DNA from: Brachionus plicatilis
Taxonomy: Eukaryota; Rotifera; Eurotatoria; Ploima; Brachionidae
Reading direction: 5' to 3'
DNA: 64,000 nucleotides
NCBI GenBank assembly: GCA_010279815.1
Contig: QEOQ01000123.1
Coordinates: 484,317-548,316 of the forward strand
Part shown: piece by piece, positions 34,812-47,560 of the stretch
Numbering within the stretch: the first letter of the stretch is position 1
How the letters are laid out: every line of letters begins with the position of its first letter
The notes under the pieces: generated by a model
Told to the model about the DNA's origin: nothing
Databases searched by the model: none
The model's input: the letters and a program-made list of their open reading frames with translations, nothing else
Position numbers and translations under genes: made by a program

Positions 34812-37800
34812 CTAATTTCGACCAAGTCTTTGTTTAGCTGAACCTTTTTCACATCGCATACCTGTCCATCCAGTAGAACAATGACACAAGAAATTTTTTG
34901 AAGAAGAATTTGAATGAATTAGCTCGCATGTACCTCTGTTATTACAGAATGATGGACTGCACGATCCGCCATTTCGAGATGAACCCATAAACGCAGTACA
35001 ATGAGGAACAACATTCGTACAGGTAAAGCCACAATAAGGTTGTGGACATGAGCAAACATAATCACCCAATACTCTTGGCACACATTGACCACCATTTTGA
35101 CATTCAAATCCGGTATCGAGACAATTGAGAGCTCTTTCACATCGCTGACCTGTATAAGTTGGTGGACAGAAACATTTGAATCCAAGAGGATTTGAGTAAT
35201 CGTTCTGACAAGTACCGCAAATGCATGGATTTCGAACATTACAAATATCTTGGAGCTCACAATATTCCCCAGTATAACCAGTTGGACACAAGCATTTAAA
35301 AGTGCTACCAGTTGATTGACATTGGGCGCCATTTTTACAAGGACTTTCAGAACATGGGTCTCTATTTTCACATCTTTGTCCTGTGTATCCTGGAGGGCAT
35401 TGACAAATGTATGAATTACCTTGTGGAATACATTGACCATTCTGGCAAGGGCTTGAAAAACATGGGTCTCTATTTTCACATCTTTGTCCTGTGTAACCTG
35501 GAGGGCATTGACAAATGTATGAATTGTCTTGTGGAATACATTGACCATTCTGGCAAGGGCTTGAAAAACATGGGTCTCTATTTTCACATCTTTGTCCTGT
35601 GTATCCTGGAGGGCATTGACAAATGTATGAATTACCTTGTGGAATACATTGACCATTCTGGCAAGGGCTTGAAAAACATGGGTCTCTATTTTCACATCTT
35701 TGTCCTGTGTAACCTGGTGGGCATTGACAAATGTATGAATTGTCTTGTGGAATACATTGACCATTCTGGCAAGGGCTTGAAAAACATGGGTCTCTATTTT
35801 CACATCTTTGTCCTGTGTAACCTGGTGGGCATTGACAAATGTATGAATTGTCTTGTGGAATACATTGACCATTCTGGCAAGGGCTTGAAAAACATGGGTC
35901 TCTATTTTCACATCTTTGTCCTGTGTAACCTGGTGGGCATTGACAAATGTATGAATTGCCTTGTGGAATACATTGACCATTCTGGCAAGGGCTTGAAAAA
36001 CATGGGTCTCTATTTTCACATCTTTGTCCTGTGTAACCTGGTGGGCATTGACAAATGTATGAATTGCCTTGTGGAATACATTGACCATTCTGGCAAGGGC
36101 TTGAAAAACATGGGTCTCTATTTTCACATCTTTGTCCTGTGTAACCTGGTGGGCATTGACAAATGTATGAATTGCCTTGTGGAATACATTGACCATTCTG
36201 GCAAGGGCTTGAAAAACATGGGTCTCTTATTTCACATCTTTGTCCTGTGTATCCTGGAGGGCATTGACAAATGTATGAATTACCTTGTGGAACACATTGA
36301 CCATTCTGGCAAGGGCTTGAAAAACATGGGTCTCTATTTTCACATCTTTGTCCTGTGTATCCTGGAGGGCATTGACACATAAATTTATTTCCCTCTACTT
36401 CACATTTACCATTTAGACAAGGATTCGGTATGCATGGATCACAGAGTTCGCATTTTTCGCCACTATAACCTGGTTTGCATATGCATTTGAATGTTGTGCC
36501 TTTTTTAAATTTTTTTAAAATTTTTCAAAATTCTTTTATGAAGTTTTTGCCAATATTGTAGCACTAGATATTTAGACATAATATAATGAAAAGAAAAAAG
36601 TTAATCCCCATTTCGTCTGTTTTTGAATTCAATTTTACTAACAGTTTCACAATTTTTTTGCCAAATTTACGTATAATTACCTTGATTTAAACCTTTTTCT
36701 AAGCTTTTAGGAATGGGGAAAAAAATTATCGTTTTTTTTAATTTTCGAATAATTTTGGAATGTATAAAATTTTGTGAGAAATAAAGAGGTTATTTCTGGA
36801 AAATAAATTTACGTTAAATCTTCTTATTTTTCTTGCATTTTTTTTCTTGTAAATGTAAAAAAAAGATGAAATTAAAAAAAAAAAAACTAAAAATGATTTA
36901 AAATAGTAATTTTAATGGTTTCTTTTGCTTAAATTTTATTTAAGATTAGAATTTAGAATTTTTTGTATACATCATTTTTATATATAACCTAATCACTATT
37001 TTTATATATTACATGAGGACTGAAAAGAAGGCGATAAGCCGTTCGGGATAGTCCTAGGGGTAAATTCCTAAAATTATTTTATTGAATAATAAAAATTTTG
37101 CTTAAATTTAAAAATCATTCTTTATTATCAGATTCAAATTACCTTAAACGTTTCATTTGGTTTCTTAAGTAGAATGTATTTTTGTTGACGAAGCCTTTTT
37201 TTCGTATAAGATCAGCCTTTTTATCATTTAAGACTTAAGTCGATTAAATCACAGGCTCTTATTGTATTTCTAAATTTTAAAAGAAGGTTTAAATCTGGAA
37301 TGGAATATCCCGTTAATGAGCTATAGAATTTGCAGTTTGTTTTTTAATAAAAAACAAATCATAGGATAATAAATTTTTTGAAGTTTTTTGATAGAAGTAT
37401 GAAGAATTTTATGTTGAGTTTTAAAATTTTAATAGCCATTTGCTTGTTCAAAATTTGGCTCTAATTATGAAATTCATCAAGAACTTGATTCAAATATACA
37501 GTTGACATTACAATAGAATTTTTCGAATAAAATGATTATAAATGAATTTATAAAACTCAATATCATAAAGATTAGAATTTTTATACTAACCTTTTTAATT
37601 TAATAAAAAGGTTAAATATATTCCACAATCTCAAGATTTTAATCCTATTGAAATGGTTCTGCAATGAGTTTAACTTTTTTGTAAGAAAAAATAAATTAAT
37701 AATGAAGAAATTGCTTACAAAACAATTTTTAAATTTAATAATTTACTAAAACCTGCAAAATGCTGATCTTATATAAGTCATCTAAAAAAGATTTAAAATT

Positions 37801-40800
37801 TTTAGTTTTAGTTTTTAAAAACAATTTAGTTTTAATGAGGTATTTCCGTGAGAATTGAAAGAAATGGAGATTGGACAGATAATTCAAGTAAATTTTTTGA
37901 AACTTAATTATTTTTTTTTCTTTATTTTATTTTTTTTCAACTTATTTTACCATTTACTAGAGAAAAAATGTGAATTTAAAATGTCAAATAATGTGAGTTT
38001 AATTTGTTTTCCTGAAAATAAGGTTTTATTCTTTAAAAATTTTTAAATTCCGATATATCGAATTGTTATAAATTTTTCAGAAATAAAAAAAAAACGATAA
38101 TTTTTGCCCTTTTCGATTAGCGTAAAAAAAGGAGAAATTTTTGCTAATTTCGTAAATTTCGCAATTCTACAAAAGTAAATTTATACAAAATTTTCTTAAG
38201 TTCTAAGTTTCGGTAATTTTCGGTAAAAATTACCAAAAACATGGTATCAGGTCAAAACTGCAAGTGCTTTGTAAGTAATTTAAGTTTAAATTTTTAAATA
38301 TTATAATATGACGCATAAGCTTAGTTTTAGATTTTTTTAACGAATCATAATTTTAACATTTTACTATAATTAAACTTTTTTATTTATTTTAGAATTTTCC
38401 TAAATTTTATTACCATTGTTAAAAATTAATTTCTCACTTAATTCATAAATAACTAATAAGAAGAGAAATTTTGTATTTTTTATATTATGTCAATATAATT
38501 CATTCCTATAATACTGAATTTTAAGTATTTCTGAAGCTATTTGGAATTATTCAATGAAAAGGCTTCCCATTAAACCTTGTTTCATATTAAATAAAAATAA
38601 CCTCTAAAAAGAAGAAACTTGCTTGTCTTTGGGTCAAAAATTTCCTTTTATTTGAGCTGTTTTGATCAAAAAAAATGTGGCTCGTATAAAAAATATAAAA
38701 AAAAATAAAAAATTACTATTTTTCTTTTTTCTTTTCTATTAATTAATCAATTAATATAAAACCTATCCCAAAATTGAACATTTTTTTAATTGATTATTCA
38801 AATGAGTTAATAAAAAAAGATACAGAGAGCTAAAAATTCTTTAAAAATTCATTTTATAAATTGACCCTTTGTCATAATTAATTTTTTTGTTTTGAATTTC
38901 TAATCATAAATAAATTAATTATTGATACTTTCATTTTTATATTGATCTTTATTTAAACAATGCCAAAAAAAAATTTTAAAAATAACTTACAAGTCAGTGA
39001 ATAAAACTTTAAACGAATTTAAAATAAATGACTTAAAATAAATCAAGCGGCAAAAAGATTCAATATCTCATATTCCATAGTTTAGCCTTCAGGAATATGA
39101 AATAAAATAATTAAATTTAAATTAATTTTGTTTCAATTACTTTTAACTCATCTCTTATATGAATTCATAATAAATCAGTAAGAGCTCATCCGTTTATGTA
39201 AAAAAGTCAAGAAAACTAATAAACTTTAAATGAAGGTTTTTATCAATTATTATTTGAATAAAATTCACATTTTGTAAAAAGAATGTTTTAATTTTTTGAA
39301 TGAAATCAAATATAATCAAAAGAATTAGTTTTCAACTCCCCAAAACTCTTTGTAAAAGAATATAAAAAAACATAAAGCGAAAAGAAATCTAAATCCTGAA
39401 AAAGAATGAGGAAAAAATGAAATTAAAATAAACAAAGATATTAAAATTAGTTAAGAAAAAGATGTAAAAGATTTTAGAAAATTAAAAAAGAGAAATTAAA
39501 AGGAGAAATAAAATACCTTCAATAATACATTGCCCGTTTTGGCAAGGATTTGGAGTGCATGGATCTCTATTTTCACATCTTTGTCCTGTGTATCCTGGAG
39601 GGCATTGACAAATGTATGAATTGCCTTGTGGAATACATTGACCATTCTGGCAAGGGCTTGAAAAACATGGGTCTCTATTTTCACATCTTTGTCCTGTGTA
39701 ACCTGGTGGGCATTGACAGACGAATGAATTGCCTTGTGGAATACATTGACCATTCTGACAGGGATTTGGGTTGCACGAGTCTCTTATTTCACATCTTTGT
39801 CCTGTGTATCCTGGAGGGCATTGACAAATGTATGAATTGCCTTGTGGAATACATTGACCATTCTGGCAAGGGCTTGAAAAACATGGGTCTCTATTTTCAC
39901 ATCTTTGTCCTGTGTAACCTGGTGGGCATTGACAGATGTATGAATTGCCTTGTGGAATACATTGACCATTCTGACAGGGATTTGGGTTGCACGAGTCTCT
40001 TATTTCACATCTTTGTCCTGTGTATCCTGGAGGGCATTGACAAATGTATGAATTGCCTTGTGGAATACATTGACCATTCTGGCAAGGGCTTGAAAAACAT
40101 GGGTCTCTATTTTCACATCTTTGTCCTGTGTATCCTGGTGGGCATTGACAGATGTATGAATTGCCTTGTGGAATACATTGACCATTCTGACAGGGATTTG
40201 GGTTGCACGAGTCTCTTATTTCACATCTTTGTCCTGTGTATCCTGGAGGGCATTGACAAATGTATGAATTGCCTTGTGGAATACATTGACCATTCTGGCA
40301 AGGGCTTGAAAAACATGGGTCTCTATTTTCACATCTTTGTCCTGTGTATCCTGGTGGGCATTGACAGATGTATGAATTGCCTTGTGGAATACATTGACCA
40401 TTCTGACAGGGATTTGGGTTGCACGAGTCTCTTATTTCACATCTTTGTCCTGTGTATCCTGGAGGGCATTGACAAATGTATGAATTGCCTTGTGGAATAC
40501 ATTGACCATTCTGGCAAGGGCTTGAAAAACATGGGTCTCTATTTTCACATCTTTGTCCTGTGTATCCTGGAGGGCATTGACAAATGTATGAATTACCTTG
40601 TGGAATACATTGACCATTCTGGCAAGGGCTTGAAAAACATGGGTCTCTATTTTCACATCTTTGTCCTGTGTATCCTGGAGGGCATTGACAAATGTATGAA
40701 TTACCTTGTGGAATACATTGACCATTCTGGCAAGGGCTTGAAAAACATGGTTCTCTATTTTCACATCTTTGTCCTGTGTATCCTGGTGGGCATTGACATA

Positions 40801-42786
40801 TGTATGAATTGCCTTGTGGAATACATTGACCATTCTGGCAAGGGCTTGAAAAACATGGGTCTCTTTTTTCACATCTTTGTCCTGTGTATCCTGGTGCGCA
40901 TTGACATATGTATGAATTGCCTTGTGGAACACATTGACCATTTTGACATGGATTTGGACTACAAATTTCTCTAATGTTGCATTTTTCTCCTGTCCATCCT
41001 GGATTACATACGCATTTTGAGTATCCATTTATTGTAACTACGCATTTCCCGTATATTCCACATTGTCCATTATTCAAGCACGGATCTCTTTCTTCGCATA
41101 ATCTTCCTAAAAAACCTGGTGGACATATGCATCGAAAGCCTCCTCCTATTCCTGACGGTGTACATTTACCTGCATTCTGACACGGATTTGGGATACATGC
41201 ATCGCAATATTCACATCTTTCTCCTGTAAAGCCTGGCGAGCATGTACACTTGAATCCTCCATTTTGATTTTGGCACTGTCCTGAATTTTGACATGGATTC
41301 GGTGAGCAGTTATCTCCTAAAATAAAATAATTATCTTTTTTTTGTTAATTTTATTTTTTTACGAATTTCGCATTTTTCTCCTAAATATCCGTTTTCACAG
41401 ATACATTTATAACCATCTAGTCCTTCACGGTAGCATTTTCCGTTGTTTTTACAAGGATTATCTTTACATGGGTCTCCTTTTTTTATAGTTTTTCTTAGGT
41501 TTTTTTTTTAATTTTTCTATTAATTATTTTTACTAAATTCACAGCGAAATCCTTCGTATCCATATAAACATATACAAGTAAAAGATCCGTCATATGTTGG
41601 ACAGCAAACTCCAAAATTAGCACATGGATTAGGTTCACATACTGATCCTATTTTTTTATTTTTAAGTTTTTAATAACCTATACTTAATTATTTTTACGTT
41701 CACAGTATTTTCCAGTATATCCTATTTTGCATTCACAGACATATTTTTCGTTGGTATTCCAACTGGTCCTGCATACAGCATTGTTTTTACATGGATTCAA
41801 AGAGCATGGATCGGCTGTAATTTTTCATTTATAAAAAGTATCTGATTTAAATCGACTTACTTAATTCACAATTAAGCCCATTTGTTCCTGCAGGACACTC
41901 ACATCTATAGCCAAATCCCGTTGAAATACAATTTCCGCCATTTTTGCACGGATTTGAAGTACATGGTGATTGAATTTCGCATCTTGAACCACTGTAGCCT
42001 GGTAAACATATGCAACTTGTACCACCATTATAATTTACCATACATTGACCTCCATTTAGACATGGACTGGGATCACATGGATCTTTAAGAAATTTTTTAT
42101 TCTGATTTAAAACTTAAACTATTAATAAGACTCACTCGGTGGTTTAACATTAATATCACAGTTTGTTCCAGTAAATTGAGGTGGACATATACAATTAAAG
42201 TAATATCCTGAGATTACACAACTGCCGCTATTTTTACATGGATTCGGTTGACATGGATCTTTTTATAAGTTAATATCTTGGTCAGAGAAAATAAATTTAA
42301 TAAATAATATCTCACTGTTGCTAACTGCAGAGCTGTCACAAATTAAACCTGTGTATTCAGATTGACATTGACACATAAACTCATTACCAACTGGTGAGCA
42401 TTGGCCTCCATTTTTACATGGATTTGGATGACATGGATTGTTTGGCTGGTTTGCCACAGCTTTAAAAACTAATTAAAAAAAAGAACTGAGTTTCGTTTAA
42501 ATAATTACGGAAATCACATGTTCTTCCAGTAAATCCTGGAGGACATTTGCAACTAAACCCTCCCATGCCATCCGAGTCACAAACAGCATTATTTAAACAC
42601 TAAAATTATTTGGAAAATTTAAATATTTTCCAATTTATTTTAAGAAATTTACAGGGTTGGGCTGACAAGCATCACAAATTTGGCATAAATCTCCTTGAAA
42701 ACCTAGTCTACATAAGCACTTGATGGTAAATCCATCTGAAGTGCAAGATCCACCGTTTCCGCACGGGTTTGGTGCACATAAATCTC
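34812..42786 (-). CDS. EGF-repeat secreted protein, 3' part
   Basis: About eleven exons on the minus strand, from 42786 down to the stop at 34812. Nearly all introns are phase 1, the classic symmetrical EGF arrangement; one phase-0 intron splits an EGF unit near 42600-42660. I count roughly 40 EGF-like units of the six-Cys type. Two exons carry tandem arrays of the 36-residue unit [19 protein letters not shown] / [17 protein letters not shown]: 39517-41316 (about 13 units) and 34812-36499 (9 units). They are joined across a 3017-bp intron (36500-39516) by phase 1 (CIIE-G-TTFKC). The C-terminal units are diverged ([25 protein letters not shown]) and the chain ends [14 protein letters not shown], with no transmembrane helix, so it is probably secreted. 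There is no start of its own; it looks like the continuation of the 42974-45072 part, interrupted by an in-frame TGA. Confidence 0.8.
35353..36376 (-). repeat. coding minisatellite, 108-bp EGF units, 9 copies
   Basis: The plus-strand landmark CATGGGTCTCTATTTTCACA recurs every 108 bases (35353, 35461, 35569 ... 36325). Units differ at only a few bases, mostly alternating GGA/GGT and GNS/DNS codons. Confidence 0.95.
36500..39516 (-). other. 3-kb intron inside the EGF array
   Basis: Donor GAAG/GTATTT at 39517/39516 and acceptor AAAAAAG at 36500, phase 1 on both sides. It is more than 50 times the usual intron length here. It contains degenerate TTACGTA/GGTAATTTTCGG sequences near 36660 and 38100-38260, consistent with insertion of miniature elements. 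No gene was found inside. Confidence 0.7.
39558..40961 (-). repeat. coding minisatellite, 108-bp units with 216-bp higher-order period
   Basis: Thirteen 108-bp units. Between about 39666 and 40530 two unit types alternate, one beginning [11 protein letters not shown] and one [11 protein letters not shown], giving four copies of a 216-bp dimer (period seen at 39774, 39990, 40206, 40422). Copies of the dimer are nearly identical. Confidence 0.95.
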
Positions 42787-42973
42787 CTTTTAAAGACAAA
42801 TAAAAAAAATAAATCTTAACCTATCCTAACAAAATTTTTTAATCTTTCATCGGACCTTTAAATTGAAAAAAAAATTAGTAAAAATTAAAAAAATAAGCTG
42901 AAAGCCGCGTTTTTTTTTTAAATTTTTATTCAAAATTAAGCAAAAAGCAAAAGCAGTAGTTTAAAAAAATACC

Positions 42974-45072
42974 TCATAAAAACTGGTCTGTAATTATAAC
43001 GCTTCTCTTATTAATTAATCTAAGTTGACAAAATTTTCCTGTATATTCAGGTAGACATTGACATTTGACTCCTCTCACGGTCATCAAACAAACTCCTTTA
43101 TTTTTACACTGATACTTTCGAATTGAACATTCGTTTCTGGTTCGGTTTCGTACAGGTTTATTGTGATCAATTTTTTTTTCCAATTGGCACCGTATTCCAG
43201 TAAATTTTAGTGGACAAATGCATTGAAAACCAAACGGTTTACTTACACAATGACCATTGTTCAGGCAAGGATTTATCGGTGGACATCCAATTACATATCG
43301 AACCTTTTCACAGCGGTTACCTTCATAGCCTGGCTTGCAAAAGCATTTGACCCCCAACAAATCTTGGTCTTCTTCGTTATATTTGGTATAGTGTTGATTC
43401 ATGATACAGACGCCATTATTCAAACATGGATTCTTAACATCACATATTTCTTTCAATAAAGCTTTTAGATAAATATTTTAATTTATTTTCACTTTACTTT
43501 TTTCACAATTAATTCCGGTGTACCCATGCAGACAGAGGCATTTTATCGATCCGGTTTCAAATGAACAAGTAGCTTGGTTATGGCACGGATTGTTGAAAAG
43601 ACATTGATCTATTTCTAAAAAGACAATTTTTTTAATTAAAAATTTAAATTTTTGAAGTTAAAATTACTTTTTTCACAAAATGTCCCGAAATAGTCTGCAT
43701 GGCAAATGCATTTAAAAACTGGATCTGAATCCATGCATACTCCGCTATTTAGACAGGGATTTTTTTCAGGACAAACACCGAAAGAAGCTAAAAAAAAATT
43801 GAAATTTTTGTTTTTAATTCTCTTTAGTATAATTACACAAATGACAAAGTTTTCCGAAAGATCCGGGGGGACATCGGCATTCAAAGCTATCATCTTTTTT
43901 TTCGCATTTACCGCTATTGCACGGATTAGGTTCGCAAGGATCCAAATCTAAAATAAAATAATTATTGTTTTTTATTTTAAAATTAAGAAAAATAAAATTT
44001 ACAAAAATTATTGTTTAATTCAGTTTGAATGTCAGGTGTTAGTGTTGAACTGGGTGCATCAGTTTTTATGTCCTCCTCAAAATAATAGTCATCATAAGAA
44101 TCGTCATTAAAATCACTTTCCAACTCATGGACTAGTTTTATTGTTTCATAATAGTCATAGTAGTCTTCATTTTGATCATTTTGTAAAATTTTGACGGGTG
44201 CACTTTTAGGTTTAGACGACTCTATAATATTTTCAATAGTCCCGATATCCAAATCATAACTTTCATCAATTGTAATCGTGTCAATATTAGATAAATTCAA
44301 AATTTCGTGGGTACCATCAGAATTTCTATTTTTTCTATTAAGATTTCTCTTACGTGACTTAATTACTGAAAAAATTTTGACCAGTAATTTAAAAGATCCG
44401 ATATTCTAAAGAATAAAGTGGAATTAAGGTTCAGAAAGAAAAGTTACTTTTTTCACATTTGTCGCCAGTAAAACCATACCGGCAGCTACACCCTATATTT
44501 CCACTTGGTAATTGAACACAAATGCCGCCATTTCTGCAGGGACAATTGGCAGGCTGTGAATATGTACATGATGGTTCCCATGGAGCACACATGCATTTGA
44601 AACCATCAAAAGTGTCCAAACACATTGAGCCAACTGGGCACGGATTCAACGAGCAGTCGTCATTACCACGAATGGCAGTTAAATTTCCATCATTACAATA
44701 ATCTGATGAACAAATGCACCAATATTTGTTTGAATAGGTCAAACAACCATCGTAGAGTAAGTTGTTTAGCCATGGCTCGTCTGTGCAAGATCGGTCTGAA
44801 ACTAATTTAAAAATTTTAATAAAAAATATTTAATTTTTAATTTTTTTCCCACTAAAAGTAGAATTGTTGCTAAACGATTTGAGCACACATTTTGAAGATT
44901 GACAGGTGCACTCAGGTGTTTTTAAATTTTCACGAGCACAAGAGTGGCAGTTCAAATTTTTCGATGACAAAATTATCACGTCATTAAAAGGCATTGACAG
45001 ATTTGCGCTTGGCAAGCCCTCGATCTGGTGATATGCCGTCCCCAAGAGAATAAATAAATAAAATATATTCAT
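42974..45072 (-). CDS. Ly6-like plus EGF-repeat secreted protein, 5' part
   Basis: Seven exons on the minus strand (44853-45072, 44448-44801, 44003-44365, 43837-43947, 43668-43787, 43498-43614, 42974-43461), all introns phase 1. Signal peptide MNIFYLFILLGTAYHQIEG. A Cys-rich module follows, LNCHSC ... TPECTCQSSKC ... SDRSCTDEPW ... CLTYSNKYWCICSSDYCND, whose start (LxCxxC) and end (CxxxYCN) match Ly6/uPAR three-finger domains. Then come eight EGF-like units (SLNPCPVGSMC, CPCRNGGIC, and so on), interrupted by a 121-residue non-EGF linker that turns acidic and Tyr-rich in its second half (YDDYYFEEDIK). The last exon ends KRSVIITDQFL and a TGA. The following base plus GGTATTT would be a phase-correct donor to the 42786 exon, so the stop appears to cut one ancestral gene. 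Alternatively this is a shorter isoform; an AATAAA lies about 45 bases downstream. Confidence 0.75.
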
Positions 45073-45540
45073 ATCTCTAAAAATTTTATAAATTGTTGAC
45101 TAAAATTCTTTGAAAAAAAATTTTTTTTAGCGAAACTTGAATAAAAATGTTTTTTTTTTGGATTTTTGATAAAATGAATATGAAATTCAATCAAATTTAT
45201 AATAAGAAAGACATAACAAAGACGCAAAGAACAACTCGAGATTGAGGAAATATATCTTATTTGAATAGAGATATTTTTCGGAGATTGACCACGACATAGA
45301 AATCCGAGTTTAAGTCTATTGAAAACCAAGATTTCATAGTTTTTTAATCTTACTATTGTATGATGATTTTATGAGTAAAAAATAGTTTAAATAGCTTCTA
45401 AAGACACAAAAATACCATTCTAAAAAACAATTTTATCTAAATACACATTCGAGGGACTTAAAGGTAAACTATTAGTGTGTGCGGAAAGATTCGTAAAGAT
45501 TTAGATTTTGTGTGTATGATGATTGAAAGAGCTGAATGTT

Positions 45541-45548
45541 TTTATATA
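45541..45548 (-). promoter_or_regulatory. possible TATA box of the EGF gene
   Basis: Minus-strand TATATAAA, in a context CCGCTCTATATAAAAACA, about 470 bases upstream of the ATG at 45072. It would imply a long 5' UTR or an unspliced-out 5' intron. Confidence 0.35.
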
Positions 45549-46869
45549 GAGCGGGATTATATTTAGATAATTAAAAAAGAAAAATTTGGTTTAAGTTTGT
45601 TTTTTTGTTTAAGAAGCTAAATAAAATATCTTATAAAATGTCACTTATAATCTCTACTATACAACTAGGTAGTATTTTTGAAAAATAAAAAATAAAAAGT
45701 GTTTGTAATCGTTAGTAACCTTTAACTAACAAAATTTGCCAAAAGAATATCAAACGCTGTCAACATTAAAACAGGTGAATTTTTAAAGTAAATAGTCAAA
45801 TTATTAAAGTAATGAAATTTAATCTAGACATTATTTAATTTTTTTAATGAAAAAAATATTTTACACTTAACATTGTGGTCATTATTTACAAAAAGATTTA
45901 AGTTTCATTGGAATTTATTAAAGATTAATCCATTGTAAGTTTAATGTAAGTTTTTTTTGAATAATTAAAATAAATATATTATATTAAATGAGTTAATAAA
46001 TTTTATTACATTTTCTCACAAATAATTCATCCTAAAATTTTTACGATTCAAAATTTTAAAAATTTACCATAAAATATTTTAAAGAGCACTTTTTTCTCAA
46101 AAATAAATGTTGAATTTAACTGGAAAAAATGAATCAAATTTCTGAAAAGAATAAATTCATTGATGACAATTTTTTTCAAGAATAATAAAAATGATTTCAA
46201 ATCAAGTATTATCTCTCAAATAAAACTAATATATTCTAATATAAACAAATTGAAAAAAAATTACTTGATTGTAAATAAAAATTAAACGATTCAAAAATAA
46301 ATTTTGAAAAAAATTGAAAATTTTATTCACAAAAAAATTATTTGGATCTTATTCTTTTAATATTTGTCTAAATTTAAATTTTTACAATACATCTCTAAGA
46401 CTATTCATCAGGTTATCTATTAAATAAACCAAGTATAAATTTTTCTGGTCGGAATTTTTCTATTACTTTATTTTTAATTTATTTATATTATTTATTTTTT
46501 AAGTATTTAAATCATCTTTTTTTTTAGGATTATTTTTTTAAAAAAAAATGAAACTTTAAAATGATTAATAGTTAATTTTTAAAAAAACAGAAAAGAACTT
46601 CATAGTTGTTTTCATTATTTTTCAGCGTTTAAGGATTGTCTTAAAAGAATTCTACAATAGCAATTAGCATTGATATCAACTATTAAAAATGGTTGAGGAT
46701 ATATATAAAAATCATGATTCGTTTATCTTTTTTTCCAATTATCACAAAATATTTCAAAATTTAAGAAAGATTTTTTTTATAACAATTTAAAAATAAATAT
46801 CTTTTTAAAACCAATTTATGAAAATAAACTTTCTTAAATTTTCGATTTTTGGAAAATAAAGACATTTTT

Positions 46870-46979
46870 TCAAAAATTTTGAATTTTGAATGCGCCGTTT
46901 TGAATTTTACCAAATTTTACCAAAATTATCTCAAAATCCTGAAAATTTACGTAAAATACTGTTATCAAATCACCACTGT
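46870..46979 (-). repeat. degenerate CAGTGGTG...TTTTACG element
   Basis: Read on the minus strand from 46979: CAGTGGTGATTTGATAACAG, then TATTTTACGTAAATTTT and two GGTAAAAT copies. It resembles the start of the 13855 element and, more weakly, the reverse-strand sequence at 38260. Confidence 0.35.
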
Positions 46980-47187
46980 ATATATTTTAGAGTTCATAAT
47001 TTGATAAGATCCAAGTCAATATTTTTTATTTGGCTATATTTTTACCTTTGTTATTTTCATGCATAATTAAGATAAAATTATTAATGTTAGGAATGATTTT
47101 ATTTATTGAAATTGAAATTTAATCTAATTAAAATGGAGCAAAATTGTGTAAATTGATGCAAAAAAAACAATGCTTCTAGTACCAATG

Positions 47188-47560
47188 TCAGTTTTTGACC
47201 TTAGTTTCGTAAGGTTGACGAATTAAAGCGCTTGTTGTAGCTTCTGAAAAGATTGAAATAAAGAAGAAAATTAAAATAAATAAATAGAAATTAAGGGTGA
47301 CAAGTGGTACATGTTTAAATATCTTTATTTCTAGGAAAAAAATAAAAAATTCTAAGGTATCAATTACGCAAAGAAGTCGGGTACTCGAAACCTTCTCTGT
47401 ATTCATTTACAAGTCGAACCGTTGGTGGAACAGAAGACTCAGTTCTGCTATTAAATATCTTTCGCTCAATCCAAATAGTTCTTTTATTTCAGGTGTCATA
47501 GAAGAAAAGGTTAGCCTCCAGTCAAAAGTAATTCCCAAGAATTTCACTTAAGAGTTCATT
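47188..47560 (-). pseudogene. possible non-LTR retrotransposon or gene relic
   Basis: A G+C-richer island. On the minus strand near 47540-47498 one frame reads VKFLGITFDWRLTF, which resembles the conserved FLGVxLDxRLTW segment C-terminal to LINE reverse transcriptase cores. Downstream another frame reads SRTESSVPPTVRLVNEYREG, and near 47240-47190 a third reads ATTSALIRQPYETKVKN with a good upstream acceptor (ATCTTTTCAG). Frames change between these pieces, so it is either a decayed element or exons of an unrecognised gene. Short match; low certainty. Confidence 0.3.

Noticed and set aside
35312..36382. Long plus-strand open frame (356 codons) over the first EGF array
   Set aside because: It is the reverse strand of the 108-bp coding repeat; one unit without stops stays open in every copy. 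The minus frame has EGF cysteines and spliced continuity.
39550..40974. Long plus-strand open frame (474 codons) and several secondary minus frames over the second EGF array
   Set aside because: Same repeat shadow effect; repeated every 108 or 216 bases with no domain.
42930..42977. ATG with hydrophobic leader MRYFFKLLLLLFA as the start of a separate downstream EGF gene
   Set aside because: The frame ends in TAA right after the leader, and no donor in the right phase lies between.
45069..45329. 86-codon minus frame upstream of the EGF gene start
   Set aside because: Overlaps the expected 5' UTR, ends just at the real ATG, and has no domain.
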